Below are positions 1 to 7,674 of a stretch of DNA of 12,321 bases, piece after piece. Each line of letters begins with the position of its first letter. The first letter of the stretch is position 1. Below the pieces are notes generated by a model. That model ran no database searches, was not told where the DNA came from, and saw only the letters and a list, made by a program, of their open reading frames with translations. The position numbers and the translations under genes are program-made. Source of the stretch: an uncultured Chthoniobacterales bacterium (GTDB lineage: Bacteria; Verrucomicrobiota; Verrucomicrobiia; Chthoniobacterales; CAKUMP01); contig CAKUMP010000045.1 of NCBI GenBank assembly GCA_934667795.1, forward strand, positions 1 to 12,321. Direction: 5' to 3'.

Positions 1-2
1 GA

Positions 3-188
3 CTTAGCCTTACCAAAATCGAGAGCCGCCCCTCTAAAAAGAAACCCTGGGAGTACATTTTCTTTGTGGATGTACAGGGGCACAGTCAAGATGATGCGAT
101 GCAACGCGCTTTGAATCAGTTAGATACCCATTGCATTGCAATCAAAGTTCTGGGGAGCTATCCGAATACCGATACGGTGGTGGATTGA
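3..188 (+). CDS. pheA: Prephenate dehydratase, C-terminal ACT domain (5' end outside window)
   Basis: The first codons read L-S-L-T-K-I-E-S-R-P, the phenylalanine-binding ESRP motif of the regulatory ACT domain at the end of prephenate dehydratase (PheA, alone or fused to chorismate mutase). The motif is followed by a lysine-rich turn, the strand WEYIFFVDVQGH and a helix, and the protein ends in VLGSYPNTDTVVD, the usual PheA tail. About 61 residues are visible, so the catalytic domain lies upstream. The enzyme converts prephenate to phenylpyruvate in the cytoplasm, and the ACT domain normally gives feedback inhibition by phenylalanine. The stop is TGA at 186-188. The next gene, prmA, converges on it across 53 bp in which I see no convincing terminator. 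Confidence 0.9.
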   Translation, partial: LSLTKIESRPSKKKPWEYIFFVDVQGHSQDDAMQRALNQLDTHCIAIKVLGSYPNTDTVVD

Positions 189-241
189 TTCGCTCGGTGC
201 AGCGCAGGCCTGTCGAATGGCTATAAGTTTACTTAAAATGC

Positions 242-1096
242 TCAGTGCAACTGGAATTGAAGGGTGCACCATTTTCCTTTTTTAATGGTGGTCAGATGCC
301 GGAGTTTTTTATGTGAGGAAAACTTTTTCAAGACTTCCTCGCATTGGGATTGAAGGATGCCTGAAAGGATGAGCGTGGCTCCTGGAGCCAGAGCCCGGAT
401 GATCGTGGGCTGTGCCTTGATCAAAACTTCCGAAAAAAGATTGGCTGTGACCAGAGAAAATGTTGCAGGGGGCGACCATTCAAGAACATCCGAGAGTTCA
501 AATTTAACATGCTTGATTTGATTGGTTTTTGCATTGGTCTTGGCTGTCCGGACTGCATGGGGGTCAAAATCTGTTCCAAGAGAGGACTTTGCTCCTGATG
601 CCACGGCCGCAAGAGCGAGAATTCCGCTGCCGGTTCCTAAATCGAGATGGGTCCACGGCGTATTTTGGTGCTGCTTCGCAAAATCTGCCAGCAGACGCAG
701 GCAGGAGGCAGTCGTGGCATGTTCTCCTGTACCAAAAGCAATCCCCCCGGGGATGAAAAGATGCTGACGGTTCGGGTAGTCTTTGCGAACTGTATCCAGC
801 ATTTTTTCAGAATGAACCACCACGAGTTGGGAACGAATGAGCAGGGGAGGGGTTTCTTCAATGGGCGCAACCAGCCATTGAGAAGCTTTCATGGATTTTT
901 CCTCACCCCCAAATGCTTTTAATAAAAGTTTGATTTCTTTATCGGTCAGATTATAAGCCTCTATACGCATGGATTTCCCACTGGGTAGAAAATCAAAGGC
1001 AAGACGCTGTTCGCCAAGAAAACGCAGGCGTTCCTGCCAGGCATCGGCCCATTTTGCTGAAGTCAGTTTACGCCAGACACGAATGGTTGTTTCCAT
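242..1096 (-). CDS. prmA: Ribosomal protein L11 methyltransferase PrmA
   Basis: This 284-residue protein has the usual PrmA length and layout. An N-terminal substrate-recognition domain (about 1-95) is followed by a linker and a class I SAM-dependent methyltransferase domain. The family signature F-G-T-G-E-H-A-T-T is at 121-129. SAM motif I, LDLGTGSG, is at 151-158, and an acidic residue at the end of the second strand is near D176. ANLFSEVL at 218-225 corresponds to the family's AN-I-L-A catalytic loop, and LSGIL follows at 244-248. PrmA trimethylates ribosomal protein L11 in the cytoplasm. The ATG at 1094-1096 has no good Shine-Dalgarno sequence, but no better in-frame start is visible because the next upstream ATG runs into TAA. 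The gene is convergent with pheA and divergent from the copper/cytochrome block. Confidence 0.93.
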   Translation of the reverse strand: METTIRVWRKLTSAKWADAWQERLRFLGEQRLAFDFLPSGKSMRIEAYNLTDKEIKLLLKAFGGEEKSMKASQWLVAPIEETPPLLIRSQLVVVHSEKMLDTVRKDYPNRQHLFIPGGIAFGTGEHATTASCLRLLADFAKQHQNTPWTHLDLGTGSGILALAAVASGAKSSLGTDFDPHAVRTAKTNAKTNQIKHVKFELSDVLEWSPPATFSLVTANLFSEVLIKAQPTIIRALAPGATLILSGILQSQCEEVLKKFSSHKKLRHLTTIKKGKWCTLQFQLH

Positions 1097-1141
1097 GCGC
1101 TTGTTAAACCATGCGGACTCAACTGGAGCAAGGAGAATATC

Positions 1142-1207
1142 ATGCCAATTTCCATCCTCTTCGGTGTCATTTTAATGGGCGTAATATCTGCCATTAGAAA
1201 CAAGTGA
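1142..1207 (+). CDS. Possible 21-residue hydrophobic microprotein
   Basis: An ATG at 1142 is preceded by AAGGAGAATATC, a strong Shine-Dalgarno (AAGGAG) with about six bases of spacing, the best ribosome site in this part of the window. The reading frame encodes 21 residues. It starts MPISILFGVILMGVIS and ends in a basic A-I-R-N-K tail before TGA, so it looks like a single short membrane helix with a positive C-terminus. It lies in the gap between divergent prmA and the copper ATPase gene, 90 bp before the ATPase start and on the same strand. Small one-helix proteins are common near respiratory oxidase and copper transporter genes (for example CcoS), but this one is shorter and has no recognisable family motif. 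The ribosome site could be chance, and no function is assigned. Confidence 0.4.
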   Translation: MPISILFGVILMGVISAIRNK

Positions 1208-1297
1208 AAATTTTCGGGAGTTTATTAGAAAAATTAATAGTTGGTATATGGTGGTCGGGAGTGGAAATGGAAAGCAAAAATCAATTTATAGGAAACG

Positions 1298-3955
1298 ATG
1301 GCAAATTGTTGTTCTAGTGCGGGATGTGAGGAAGAAGTTGTGGAAAATAGCCGTGAGTGGTTGAAGCTTGGGCTAGGGTTATTGGTGTCGGGTCAATCGA
1401 TGGTTTTTGGTCTGGCGGTTAATTTGTCGCCCCCGGAAGGGACGGCGCGTACGGTGCTGCACAGTTTACTGGCATTTTTAGCGGTTTTGGTATTTGTATT
1501 GGTTGGGGGAGGGATTTTGCGAGGGGCGTGGAAGGCGATGCTGGAAAAACGGGTCGTCGTGGAACAATTGTTTTTGTTAGGGATTCTCGGAGCATTTTTT
1601 GGTTCGGTGCAGGCGAGTCTGACAGGGCAAGGGGATGTGTATTATGAAATTGTGGCGGTGTTGACAGCCATTTACACATTTGGAACGGTGATTGGTCAGA
1701 AACGAAAAGCGGCGGCGCTCGCCAGTGCCAGTGCGCTGGAAAAACAATTTTCCAAATGTCGGGTTGTAACCTGTTGCGGGGAAGAAAAATGGGTAGATAT
1801 TGAAGAAGTGGAAACCGGCGATCGGGTTCTGGTCATGCCCGGCGATGGAGTGCCTGTAGATGGAAAAGTTCTGGAGGGTGGGGCATATGTAAAAGAAGCG
1901 GCATTGACCGGAGAACCCTTCCCGGTGGTGAAACGAGAAGGCGATCTGGTGTACGCAGGAAGTTATGTGCTGGATCATAAACTGCTGGTAGAGGCAACCG
2001 TCACGGGGAAAAATCGTCAACTGGATACTGTGATGGAAGCGGTGCGTAAAGCGCAGGAAAACCCTTCGACACTGCAGCGGGAAGCAGATCGACTGGTTGG
2101 ATATTTTTTACCGATCGTGATTGGCATTGCGTTGATTACGCTCGTGGTATGGACATTGCTGGATAGCTGGCAGTTAGGGACATTATATGGGTTAGCCGTT
2201 TTGTTGATTGCCTGTCCTTGTGCCATGGGGTTAGCGACGCCTATAGGGATCTGGAGTGCGATTGGCGCATTGGCATCCCGTGGGATTGTGGTGAATTCCG
2301 GGGAAATGGTTGAGCGTCTGGCGGGAGTGACAAGAGCGGTTTTTGATAAGACCGGGACGTTAAGCGAGGAACAGTTGCAGGTCGTGGATTTTATTACGGT
2401 GGAAGGGGAGTCCCGGGAATTGATGAAACGACGGATAGGGAGTTTGCAGGCGGAATTGAATCATCCTGTCGCAAAAGCATTTCAGGACTGGAAACCGGAG
2501 CAGATTTGCACGGTTGAAAATGTGACATTGCTGGCAGCAAAGGGCGTAACCGGGAAGGTGGACGGGATCGAGTTTGTGATAGGAAACCAGGGCGTGTTGG
2601 AAAACGAAAAAGAAAGACAGCAGGCAGAAGATTTACGCCAGAAAATGGGAGACTCGCATCAGGCATCGCATGAATTTTATGTGAAGCAAAATGGAGTGTT
2701 TGTGGGGCTGGTCACGATGCGGGAAAGGCTGCGCGAAAGTGCACAGGTGGCATTGGATTTATTGGAGCGTGCGGGAATTGAAGTGTCGGTGATGACCGGA
2801 GACCGGAAGGAAAATGCGGAAGCGAACGGGTTGCGAAATGTGACGGGCGGAATGACTCCGGAGGGGAAAGCGGCAATGGTGGAGGCGTTGCAAAAGAACG
2901 GGGAGAAAGTTTTGTTTGTGGGAGATGGAATCAACGATTCTGTTGCGATGGGGAAAGCGGATGCAAGTCTGGCGATGGCGGAAGGGACCGATTTAGCAGG
3001 CTCTGTTGCAGGAGGGAAAGTTTTTGGAGGAAATTTACTGGCGGTTGCAGAATCGATTTTGTTGTGCCGTCAGGTACGCACCGCGATTCGTCGAAATATC
3101 TTATATGCGGCGAGTTATAATTTTATTGGGGTATTACTGGCGGCATTCGGGTTGCTGCATCCTGTCATTGCGGCATTGATCATGATGGTTTCGAGTGTTT
3201 CTGTTACCTGGCGGGCATTACGCTACGGAGCATCGTTACTGGAAGACAAAAGTGGAGAGTTGCAGGAAGTACAGGAAATCAAGAAGAGTCGGGAGCGGGA
3301 AGAAAAAAGACGGCAAGCACGGCTGGCACAGGAACAACAGGGCGTTGCAGGCATCATGGGAGAAAACTGGCGGAGAGGCATGATGGCGGTTGCGATTATG
3401 GTTCAAGGCGGAATCTTGTGGTATCTGGGGAACCTGGGCGTTGGGTTAGGTCTTGCGCTGACCGTTGTTTTTATTTTATGCGGAGCGGGGGTTTGGGTGT
3501 GGTATGAGCGGATTCCGAAAAGACGTTTACCCCAAATGGGAATCGGGATGTTTGGATTTGGAAACCTGGCAATGTTATTTGGATGGTGGGTAGATTCAGG
3601 ATTTGCGGCTGTGGTGCAGGATGGGATGTGTTTATGTGGATGCCCAAAATCCACTTTGGGATATGGGGTGCTGGCTGCGATGAACTGGATGAACCTGAGC
3701 ATGGTGGCTGCCTCCATGCCGATGCTGGTCGTCCCTGATGGTCAAGAGAAACAGGGAGTCTGGCGTCGCCGGTTTGAATGGCTCGCATGTGTCGGAGGAA
3801 TGCTGGTGGGAATGTGGGTGGGCGCGTTTGGGATGACCCAGATCCCGGTCGTGAATGGTCAAATGCATTTTTTATGGACATTTTTAGCGATGTCTGTGGG
3901 GATGATCGGAGGTATGCTGATCGTATGCCGCTGTATTTCGGGGAGAAAAAAGTAA
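1298..3955 (+). CDS. Cu+-type P1B ATPase with extra C-terminal membrane domain
   Basis: This is an 885-residue heavy-metal P-type ATPase. All core motifs are present: TGEP in the actuator at 204-207, the CPC metal site at 306-308 in membrane helix 6, phosphorylated Asp350 in DKTGTL, H389-P390 in the nucleotide domain, and GDGIND at 542-547. N600...Y607-N608 in helix 7 and M629/M630...S632-S633 in helix 8 match the Cu(I) subgroup P1B-1. Four helices precede the actuator (about 21-42, 52-75, 87-106, 114-134). There is no N-terminal HMA domain, only a short CCSSAGC cluster (C4, C5, C10). After helix 8 comes a charged, probably coiled-coil stretch (about 649-685) and then six more hydrophobic segments (about 695-880) with C-L-C-G-C-P at 778-783 and C-R-C at 877-879. 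This tail is absent from standard CopA. The start has AGGAA about five bases upstream. Lying before resB and ccsA, it probably supplies copper to respiratory enzymes (CcoI/CtpA-like role) or exports copper. The direction of transport is inference. Confidence 0.92.
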   Translation: MANCCSSAGCEEEVVENSREWLKLGLGLLVSGQSMVFGLAVNLSPPEGTARTVLHSLLAFLAVLVFVLVGGGILRGAWKAMLEKRVVVEQLFLLGILGAFFGSVQASLTGQGDVYYEIVAVLTAIYTFGTVIGQKRKAAALASASALEKQFSKCRVVTCCGEEKWVDIEEVETGDRVLVMPGDGVPVDGKVLEGGAYVKEAALTGEPFPVVKREGDLVYAGSYVLDHKLLVEATVTGKNRQLDTVMEAVRKAQENPSTLQREADRLVGYFLPIVIGIALITLVVWTLLDSWQLGTLYGLAVLLIACPCAMGLATPIGIWSAIGALASRGIVVNSGEMVERLAGVTRAVFDKTGTLSEEQLQVVDFITVEGESRELMKRRIGSLQAELNHPVAKAFQDWKPEQICTVENVTLLAAKGVTGKVDGIEFVIGNQGVLENEKERQQAEDLRQKMGDSHQASHEFYVKQNGVFVGLVTMRERLRESAQVALDLLERAGIEVSVMTGDRKENAEANGLRNVTGGMTPEGKAAMVEALQKNGEKVLFVGDGINDSVAMGKADASLAMAEGTDLAGSVAGGKVFGGNLLAVAESILLCRQVRTAIRRNILYAASYNFIGVLLAAFGLLHPVIAALIMMVSSVSVTWRALRYGASLLEDKSGELQEVQEIKKSREREEKRRQARLAQEQQGVAGIMGENWRRGMMAVAIMVQGGILWYLGNLGVGLGLALTVVFILCGAGVWVWYERIPKRRLPQMGIGMFGFGNLAMLFGWWVDSGFAAVVQDGMCLCGCPKSTLGYGVLAAMNWMNLSMVAASMPMLVVPDGQEKQGVWRRRFEWLACVGGMLVGMWVGAFGMTQIPVVNGQMHFLWTFLAMSVGMIGGMLIVCRCISGRKK

Positions 3956-4005
3956 TGGCAGAAAATGGCAGAGGTTTTGATGGAGAAGGAAGTTTTTTAA
4001 TATGA
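3955..4005 (+). CDS. 16-codon coupling micro-ORF between ATPase and resB
   Basis: The ATPase stop TAA (3953-3955) overlaps an ATG at 3955-3957 as TAATG. That ATG opens a 16-codon frame (M-A-E-N-G-R-G-F-D-G-E-G-S-F-L-I) whose TGA stop at 4003-4005 overlaps the resB ATG as ATGA. Both overlaps are classic arrangements for terminating ribosomes to restart. The frame contains the purine-rich GGAGAAGGAAG that serves as the resB ribosome site. The peptide is hydrophilic, glycine-rich and too short to judge as a protein. The likeliest role, if any, is to pass ribosomes from the ATPase frame to resB and keep their output matched. It could also be a chance frame in a 46-bp spacer. Confidence 0.35.
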   Translation: MAENGRGFDGEGSFLI

Positions 4006-5876
4006 CGGAAGCGGAGCGCAGGAAAATGATTGCGGAGCGGCAAAAGACATCTGTCTTTTGGGCTGTAATTCACATTTTAGGGTCATTAAAACTAGCATTG
4101 GTATTACTGGCGACGATTGCATTGGCATGTGCCATTGCAACCTTTTATGAGTCCAGTTTTAATGCGATTGTCGCCCAGGCGTATATTTATAAGGCGCCCT
4201 GGTTTACGCTTTGGCTGGTCGTTTTATGTATTAATCTGGCTGCTGCGACGCTGACGCGCTGGCCCTGGCAAAGTAAGCACACGGGGTTTGTGATTACGCA
4301 TGCTGGAATTATTGTGTTGCTGATTGGTGGAATGGTGGGATCGAACTGGGGCTTTGAAGCATCGGTCAATCTGCATGTGAATCGCCCACCGGTTGATCGT
4401 TTGGTGATAAATGAAACCATCTTGCAGGTGGATAGCCCACTCGATAGCGGAATTTATATCATGCCTATCCAGGTGGAAGTAAGACGTCCGACAGAAGACT
4501 CCCCTAAAACCTTGCCATTGCCCGGGACACGTTCAAAACTGGTGGTACGGGAGTATCATGAATCGGTCGGGGAGAAAATTGATTATCTGGTTGCGGATGC
4601 AGGAAGTGCTGCAGAGGCATCCGTGGTGGAGTTGACGTTTGCAAGCCAGATGATGGGGCAGGAGGTGCCGGTACAGTTAATTTATGAACGGGAAACCCAT
4701 GCGGAAAATGGCCAGACAGGGCATGCCCACGCACATGGAAATTTTAATAACGTAAATGACTTTTTCGGTTTAGCACAAATTGAACTTTTGAACTCGGTGG
4801 AAGAGGACATTCCGGAAACGGCGCATGACCATGAGCATATTTTAGAAACCCAGGTGGTGTTTGCGAAGGCAGGGCCAGTGATTCATCCGATGCAAGGCGA
4901 TCAGCCAACAGGAGTCGAAATGCAATTGGTGGAGACAGAAGAAGGATGGCTGGTAAAAGGCAGACACCCGAGCGCGGGCGAATATTCTTTCTCCGTGGAA
5001 GAGCTGCGTGGCGAAGGGAAGAAAGTCGGAAACATGACGATGGTGCTGCGCGATTTCTGGAATGATTTTGTGATGCGGGAAGGGAAGCCCGCTTCGGCTT
5101 CCGAAGAACCAAATAACCCGGCGGTGCTGGTGCAGTTGCTTGCGCCCAGTCATGCTGCCTTAAAACCACAATTAAAATTAGCCATTCAGGAAGATGGAAC
5201 AGTTGCGTATCGTATTTTACGGCATGGAGAAGTGGTCAATGAAGGCTCCGTGAAGGTGGGAGAAGCGATTGTCCCCGGATGGGCAGACTGGGCTGCAACG
5301 GTTCGGGTCGCTTTGCCAAAAGTCAATTTGACAACTCGTCTGGCGCCTGTGGAAAATGTGATGGACGAAGATGCGGGAGTTCCGGCCATTTTAGTTCAAT
5401 TGAAAAATCAGGAGGGCGAGCTTGGAGAAAGAACCTGGATTCGTTCCGGTCGATCGGAAGAAATTCGAGTGGGCAATGAATTTGTACGCATTGGATTTGG
5501 TCTTAAAACGCAAAGGATTCCTTTTACGATTGGATTAAAAAGCTTTGAAGTCCCTAGAGATGAGGGGACTGATTCGCCTGCAGATTATATCAGCACTGTG
5601 GTGTTTACGGATGTCGAAACGGGAGAAGCTGTAGAACGGGTGAGTCGGATGAATCATCCGGCCAGTTATCCGGGAGGTTTCTGGCGCGTAACCACAGGGT
5701 ATAATTACAAGTTTTCACAAGCTTCCTGGAATCCGGATGATTTAGGAGAAACAACTTTGCAGGTGTTATATGATCCAGGATGGTTATGGAAATGGATTGG
5801 CTCCCTGATGATGACTTGTGGAGTGGGAATTATGTTTTATTTTAAGCCTTATACGAAAAAAAAGGAAACGCCGTAG
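4002..5876 (+). CDS. resB: ResB/CcsB-family cytochrome c biogenesis protein
   Basis: This 624-residue protein has the ResB layout. An N-terminal cytoplasmic stretch is followed by three membrane helices (about 27-48, 67-84, 94-114), a large extracytoplasmic domain (about 115-590) and a final helix near 594-614 with a basic tail. Family features include G-S-L-K-L-A in helix 1, the loop FNAIVAQAYIYKAPWFTLWL, and HTGFVITHAGIIVLLIGG at 93-110 with conserved histidines H93 and H100. In System II cytochrome c maturation ResB works with CcsA to move haem to the outer face and ligate it to apocytochromes. The extracytoplasmic domain has two histidine-rich stretches, H233/H241/H243/H245 and H275/H277/H279 (H-A-H-A-H and H-D-H-E-H), which may bind metal or haem. 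The start overlaps the upstream micro-ORF stop (ATGA), with GGAGAAGGAAG upstream, and ccsA follows after 44 bp. Confidence 0.9.
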   Translation: MTEAERRKMIAERQKTSVFWAVIHILGSLKLALVLLATIALACAIATFYESSFNAIVAQAYIYKAPWFTLWLVVLCINLAAATLTRWPWQSKHTGFVITHAGIIVLLIGGMVGSNWGFEASVNLHVNRPPVDRLVINETILQVDSPLDSGIYIMPIQVEVRRPTEDSPKTLPLPGTRSKLVVREYHESVGEKIDYLVADAGSAAEASVVELTFASQMMGQEVPVQLIYERETHAENGQTGHAHAHGNFNNVNDFFGLAQIELLNSVEEDIPETAHDHEHILETQVVFAKAGPVIHPMQGDQPTGVEMQLVETEEGWLVKGRHPSAGEYSFSVEELRGEGKKVGNMTMVLRDFWNDFVMREGKPASASEEPNNPAVLVQLLAPSHAALKPQLKLAIQEDGTVAYRILRHGEVVNEGSVKVGEAIVPGWADWAATVRVALPKVNLTTRLAPVENVMDEDAGVPAILVQLKNQEGELGERTWIRSGRSEEIRVGNEFVRIGFGLKTQRIPFTIGLKSFEVPRDEGTDSPADYISTVVFTDVETGEAVERVSRMNHPASYPGGFWRVTTGYNYKFSQASWNPDDLGETTLQVLYDPGWLWKWIGSLMMTCGVGIMFYFKPYTKKKETP

Positions 5877-5920
5877 ATTGAGAATCACCGAGTGAAATCG
5901 GTATAGAAAGAGAATGTGTC

Positions 5921-7654
5921 ATGACTAGATTGATGAAATCCAAAAACTGGATACTGCTGGTAATCGGGATTGCCTGTATGCTCGGGGCAACTCCGGTAAC
6001 GGGAGTTGCACGCACGAACCTGGATTATAAACAATTGGAATCGATTGTGATCCAGGAAGGAGGACGCAAAAAACCGTACTCGACGTTTGCTTTAGAAGAT
6101 TTGCAGCTTTTAAGCGGGCGTTCCAAATATACTCCCGGTAAGATTCAGGGAGCAGATGGGAAAAAATGGGGAGCTACAGAGGTTATTACGGCGATGTGGA
6201 TGAATCCTGTGGGCTGGGAACAGGAACCGATGATTTTGATCAGCCTTTTGGCGTTAAAAGAAGCCTTGGGTTTTGAGCCAGGCCAGAAAAGGTTCTCATT
6301 TGAGGAAATTGCAGGAAATACGGAGTTCCAACGCCGCTTCCAGGAAATTCAGACTTTGCGACAGCGCGATCAGAATGCAAAGCTGGATAAGGTACAGGGA
6401 GAAATTCAGCGTGTGGCAGAGCGGTTGGCAAAGTTTAACTTTTTGGTGTCGGGAATGGAGTTTACCATTGTACCGAATCCCAAGTTGAGTGAGGGGAAAT
6501 GGTTGACGATCCAAGGGGCTGGAGAAGCGTATTCTGCGGAAGAATTGGCAGGAGTGCGGGATGCGTTTGACCAGTTCGTGGCGGCATACAGAGAGGGAAA
6601 TGTAGAGAAATTTTCCGCAGCATCCGCTGGATTGAAAGAATCGTTGCGTCGCTTGCGACCGGAATTTTATCCAGCGGATAAAACGGTTGAAAGAGAGCAG
6701 TTTTATTACCGTTTCCATCCTTTTCGGGTGGCCTGGATTTTATATGCATTAGGTGGAATTGTGCTTGGAATCACGGCTTTGTGGGCACCTAAGGCAGGAT
6801 ATCGGATTGCCTGGGGATGCGTTGCTCTGGGATTTCTTTGTCAGGTGATCGGATTTATTTATCGGGTCTTGATCAGTGGACGTGCACCAGTCACCAACAT
6901 GTATGAATCGGTTATCTGGGTCGCATTTGGAACGATTTTATTTGCATTGATATTTGAGTGGAAATACCGCTGTCGGTATTTCATGCTGGGGGCAATCCCG
7001 ATTGCGGTGATCTCGCTGATTTTGGCGGACTCCCAGCCGACGATGTTGAATGCAAATATTTCGCCATTGGTTGCGGTTTTACGGGATAATTTCTGGCTGA
7101 CAACTCATGTGTTGTCCATCACGTTGAGTTATTCTGCTTTTGCATTGGCTCTGGGGGTTGCACACATTGCGTTAGGGAAAATTATTTTTGGGAAAAAGCC
7201 TGGAGCAGATTTATATAATTATCTGTATAAATGTTTACAGGTTGGCGTATTTTTACTGGGAGCGGGAACGTTGTTGGGTGCGGTCTGGGCAAATTATAGC
7301 TGGGGACGTTTCTGGGATTGGGATCCTAAAGAAACCTGGGCATTGATTGCGTTCTTGTCCTACCTTTTCATTTTACACGGACGTATTGCCGGACTTTGGG
7401 CCGGGTTTGGGCTGGCAGTGGGATCCCTGTTTGCTTTCCTGTCTGTCGTGATGGCGTGGTATGGTGTGAACTTTGTACTCGGCGCCGGTTTGCATAGTTA
7501 TGGATTTGGTTCCGGTGGATTTGGAATGGTCATGGTATATGTGATTTTTGAATTTGTCTTTGGTGGCGTCGCTATCTTCCGCCATTATCAAATGAAAAAT
7601 AAAACGAAAGGGAAGTCCCCTGTGGAAGGTCAAAGACTAGGGGTGGAAGCTTAA
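5921..7654 (+). CDS. ccsA: CcsA/ResC-type haem handling protein with fused N-terminal domain
   Basis: The 577-residue protein begins with a signal-like hydrophobic segment (about 10-30). An extracytoplasmic domain of roughly 230 residues carries I-Q-E-G-G-R-K-K-P-Y-S-T-F-A, a motif shared by long CcsA proteins of several phyla, and a charged helical region near 130-175. The polytopic CcsA domain follows (about 265-560). Its tryptophan-rich WWD haem-binding loop runs from W456 to W473 (WGRFWDWDPKETW), flanked by candidate haem-ligand histidines H396 (in L-T-T-H-V-L-S) and H525 (in G-L-H-S-Y). With ResB it forms the System II synthetase that exports haem and attaches it to CXXCH apocytochromes. 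Ordinary CcsA proteins are about 300 residues, so the extra length is the N-terminal domain. Either ATG 5921 or ATG 5933 could be the start; an AAAGAGAA element sits upstream of the first. The 44-bp spacer holds a weak hairpin (5887-5902). Confidence 0.92.
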   Translation: MTRLMKSKNWILLVIGIACMLGATPVTGVARTNLDYKQLESIVIQEGGRKKPYSTFALEDLQLLSGRSKYTPGKIQGADGKKWGATEVITAMWMNPVGWEQEPMILISLLALKEALGFEPGQKRFSFEEIAGNTEFQRRFQEIQTLRQRDQNAKLDKVQGEIQRVAERLAKFNFLVSGMEFTIVPNPKLSEGKWLTIQGAGEAYSAEELAGVRDAFDQFVAAYREGNVEKFSAASAGLKESLRRLRPEFYPADKTVEREQFYYRFHPFRVAWILYALGGIVLGITALWAPKAGYRIAWGCVALGFLCQVIGFIYRVLISGRAPVTNMYESVIWVAFGTILFALIFEWKYRCRYFMLGAIPIAVISLILADSQPTMLNANISPLVAVLRDNFWLTTHVLSITLSYSAFALALGVAHIALGKIIFGKKPGADLYNYLYKCLQVGVFLLGAGTLLGAVWANYSWGRFWDWDPKETWALIAFLSYLFILHGRIAGLWAGFGLAVGSLFAFLSVVMAWYGVNFVLGAGLHSYGFGSGGFGMVMVYVIFEFVFGGVAIFRHYQMKNKTKGKSPVEGQRLGVEA

Positions 7655-7674
7655 GGCCACCTTAAAGTATTAAA

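Noticed and set aside
189..241. Bidirectional terminator between convergent pheA and prmA.
   Set aside because: I found no stem of useful length with a T or A run in the 53 bp.
1267..1317. 16-codon upstream frame overlapping the copper ATPase start (a possible leader peptide).
   Set aside because: It has only a weak purine-rich site (GGGAG) upstream and no repeated regulatory codons, and the ATPase start has its own AGGAA site. An overlap of this size is easily chance.
7651..7665. TTAAGG-CCA-CCTTAA hairpin at the ccsA stop as terminator.
   Set aside because: It has only six mostly A/T pairs with a three-base loop and no T run, too weak to call.
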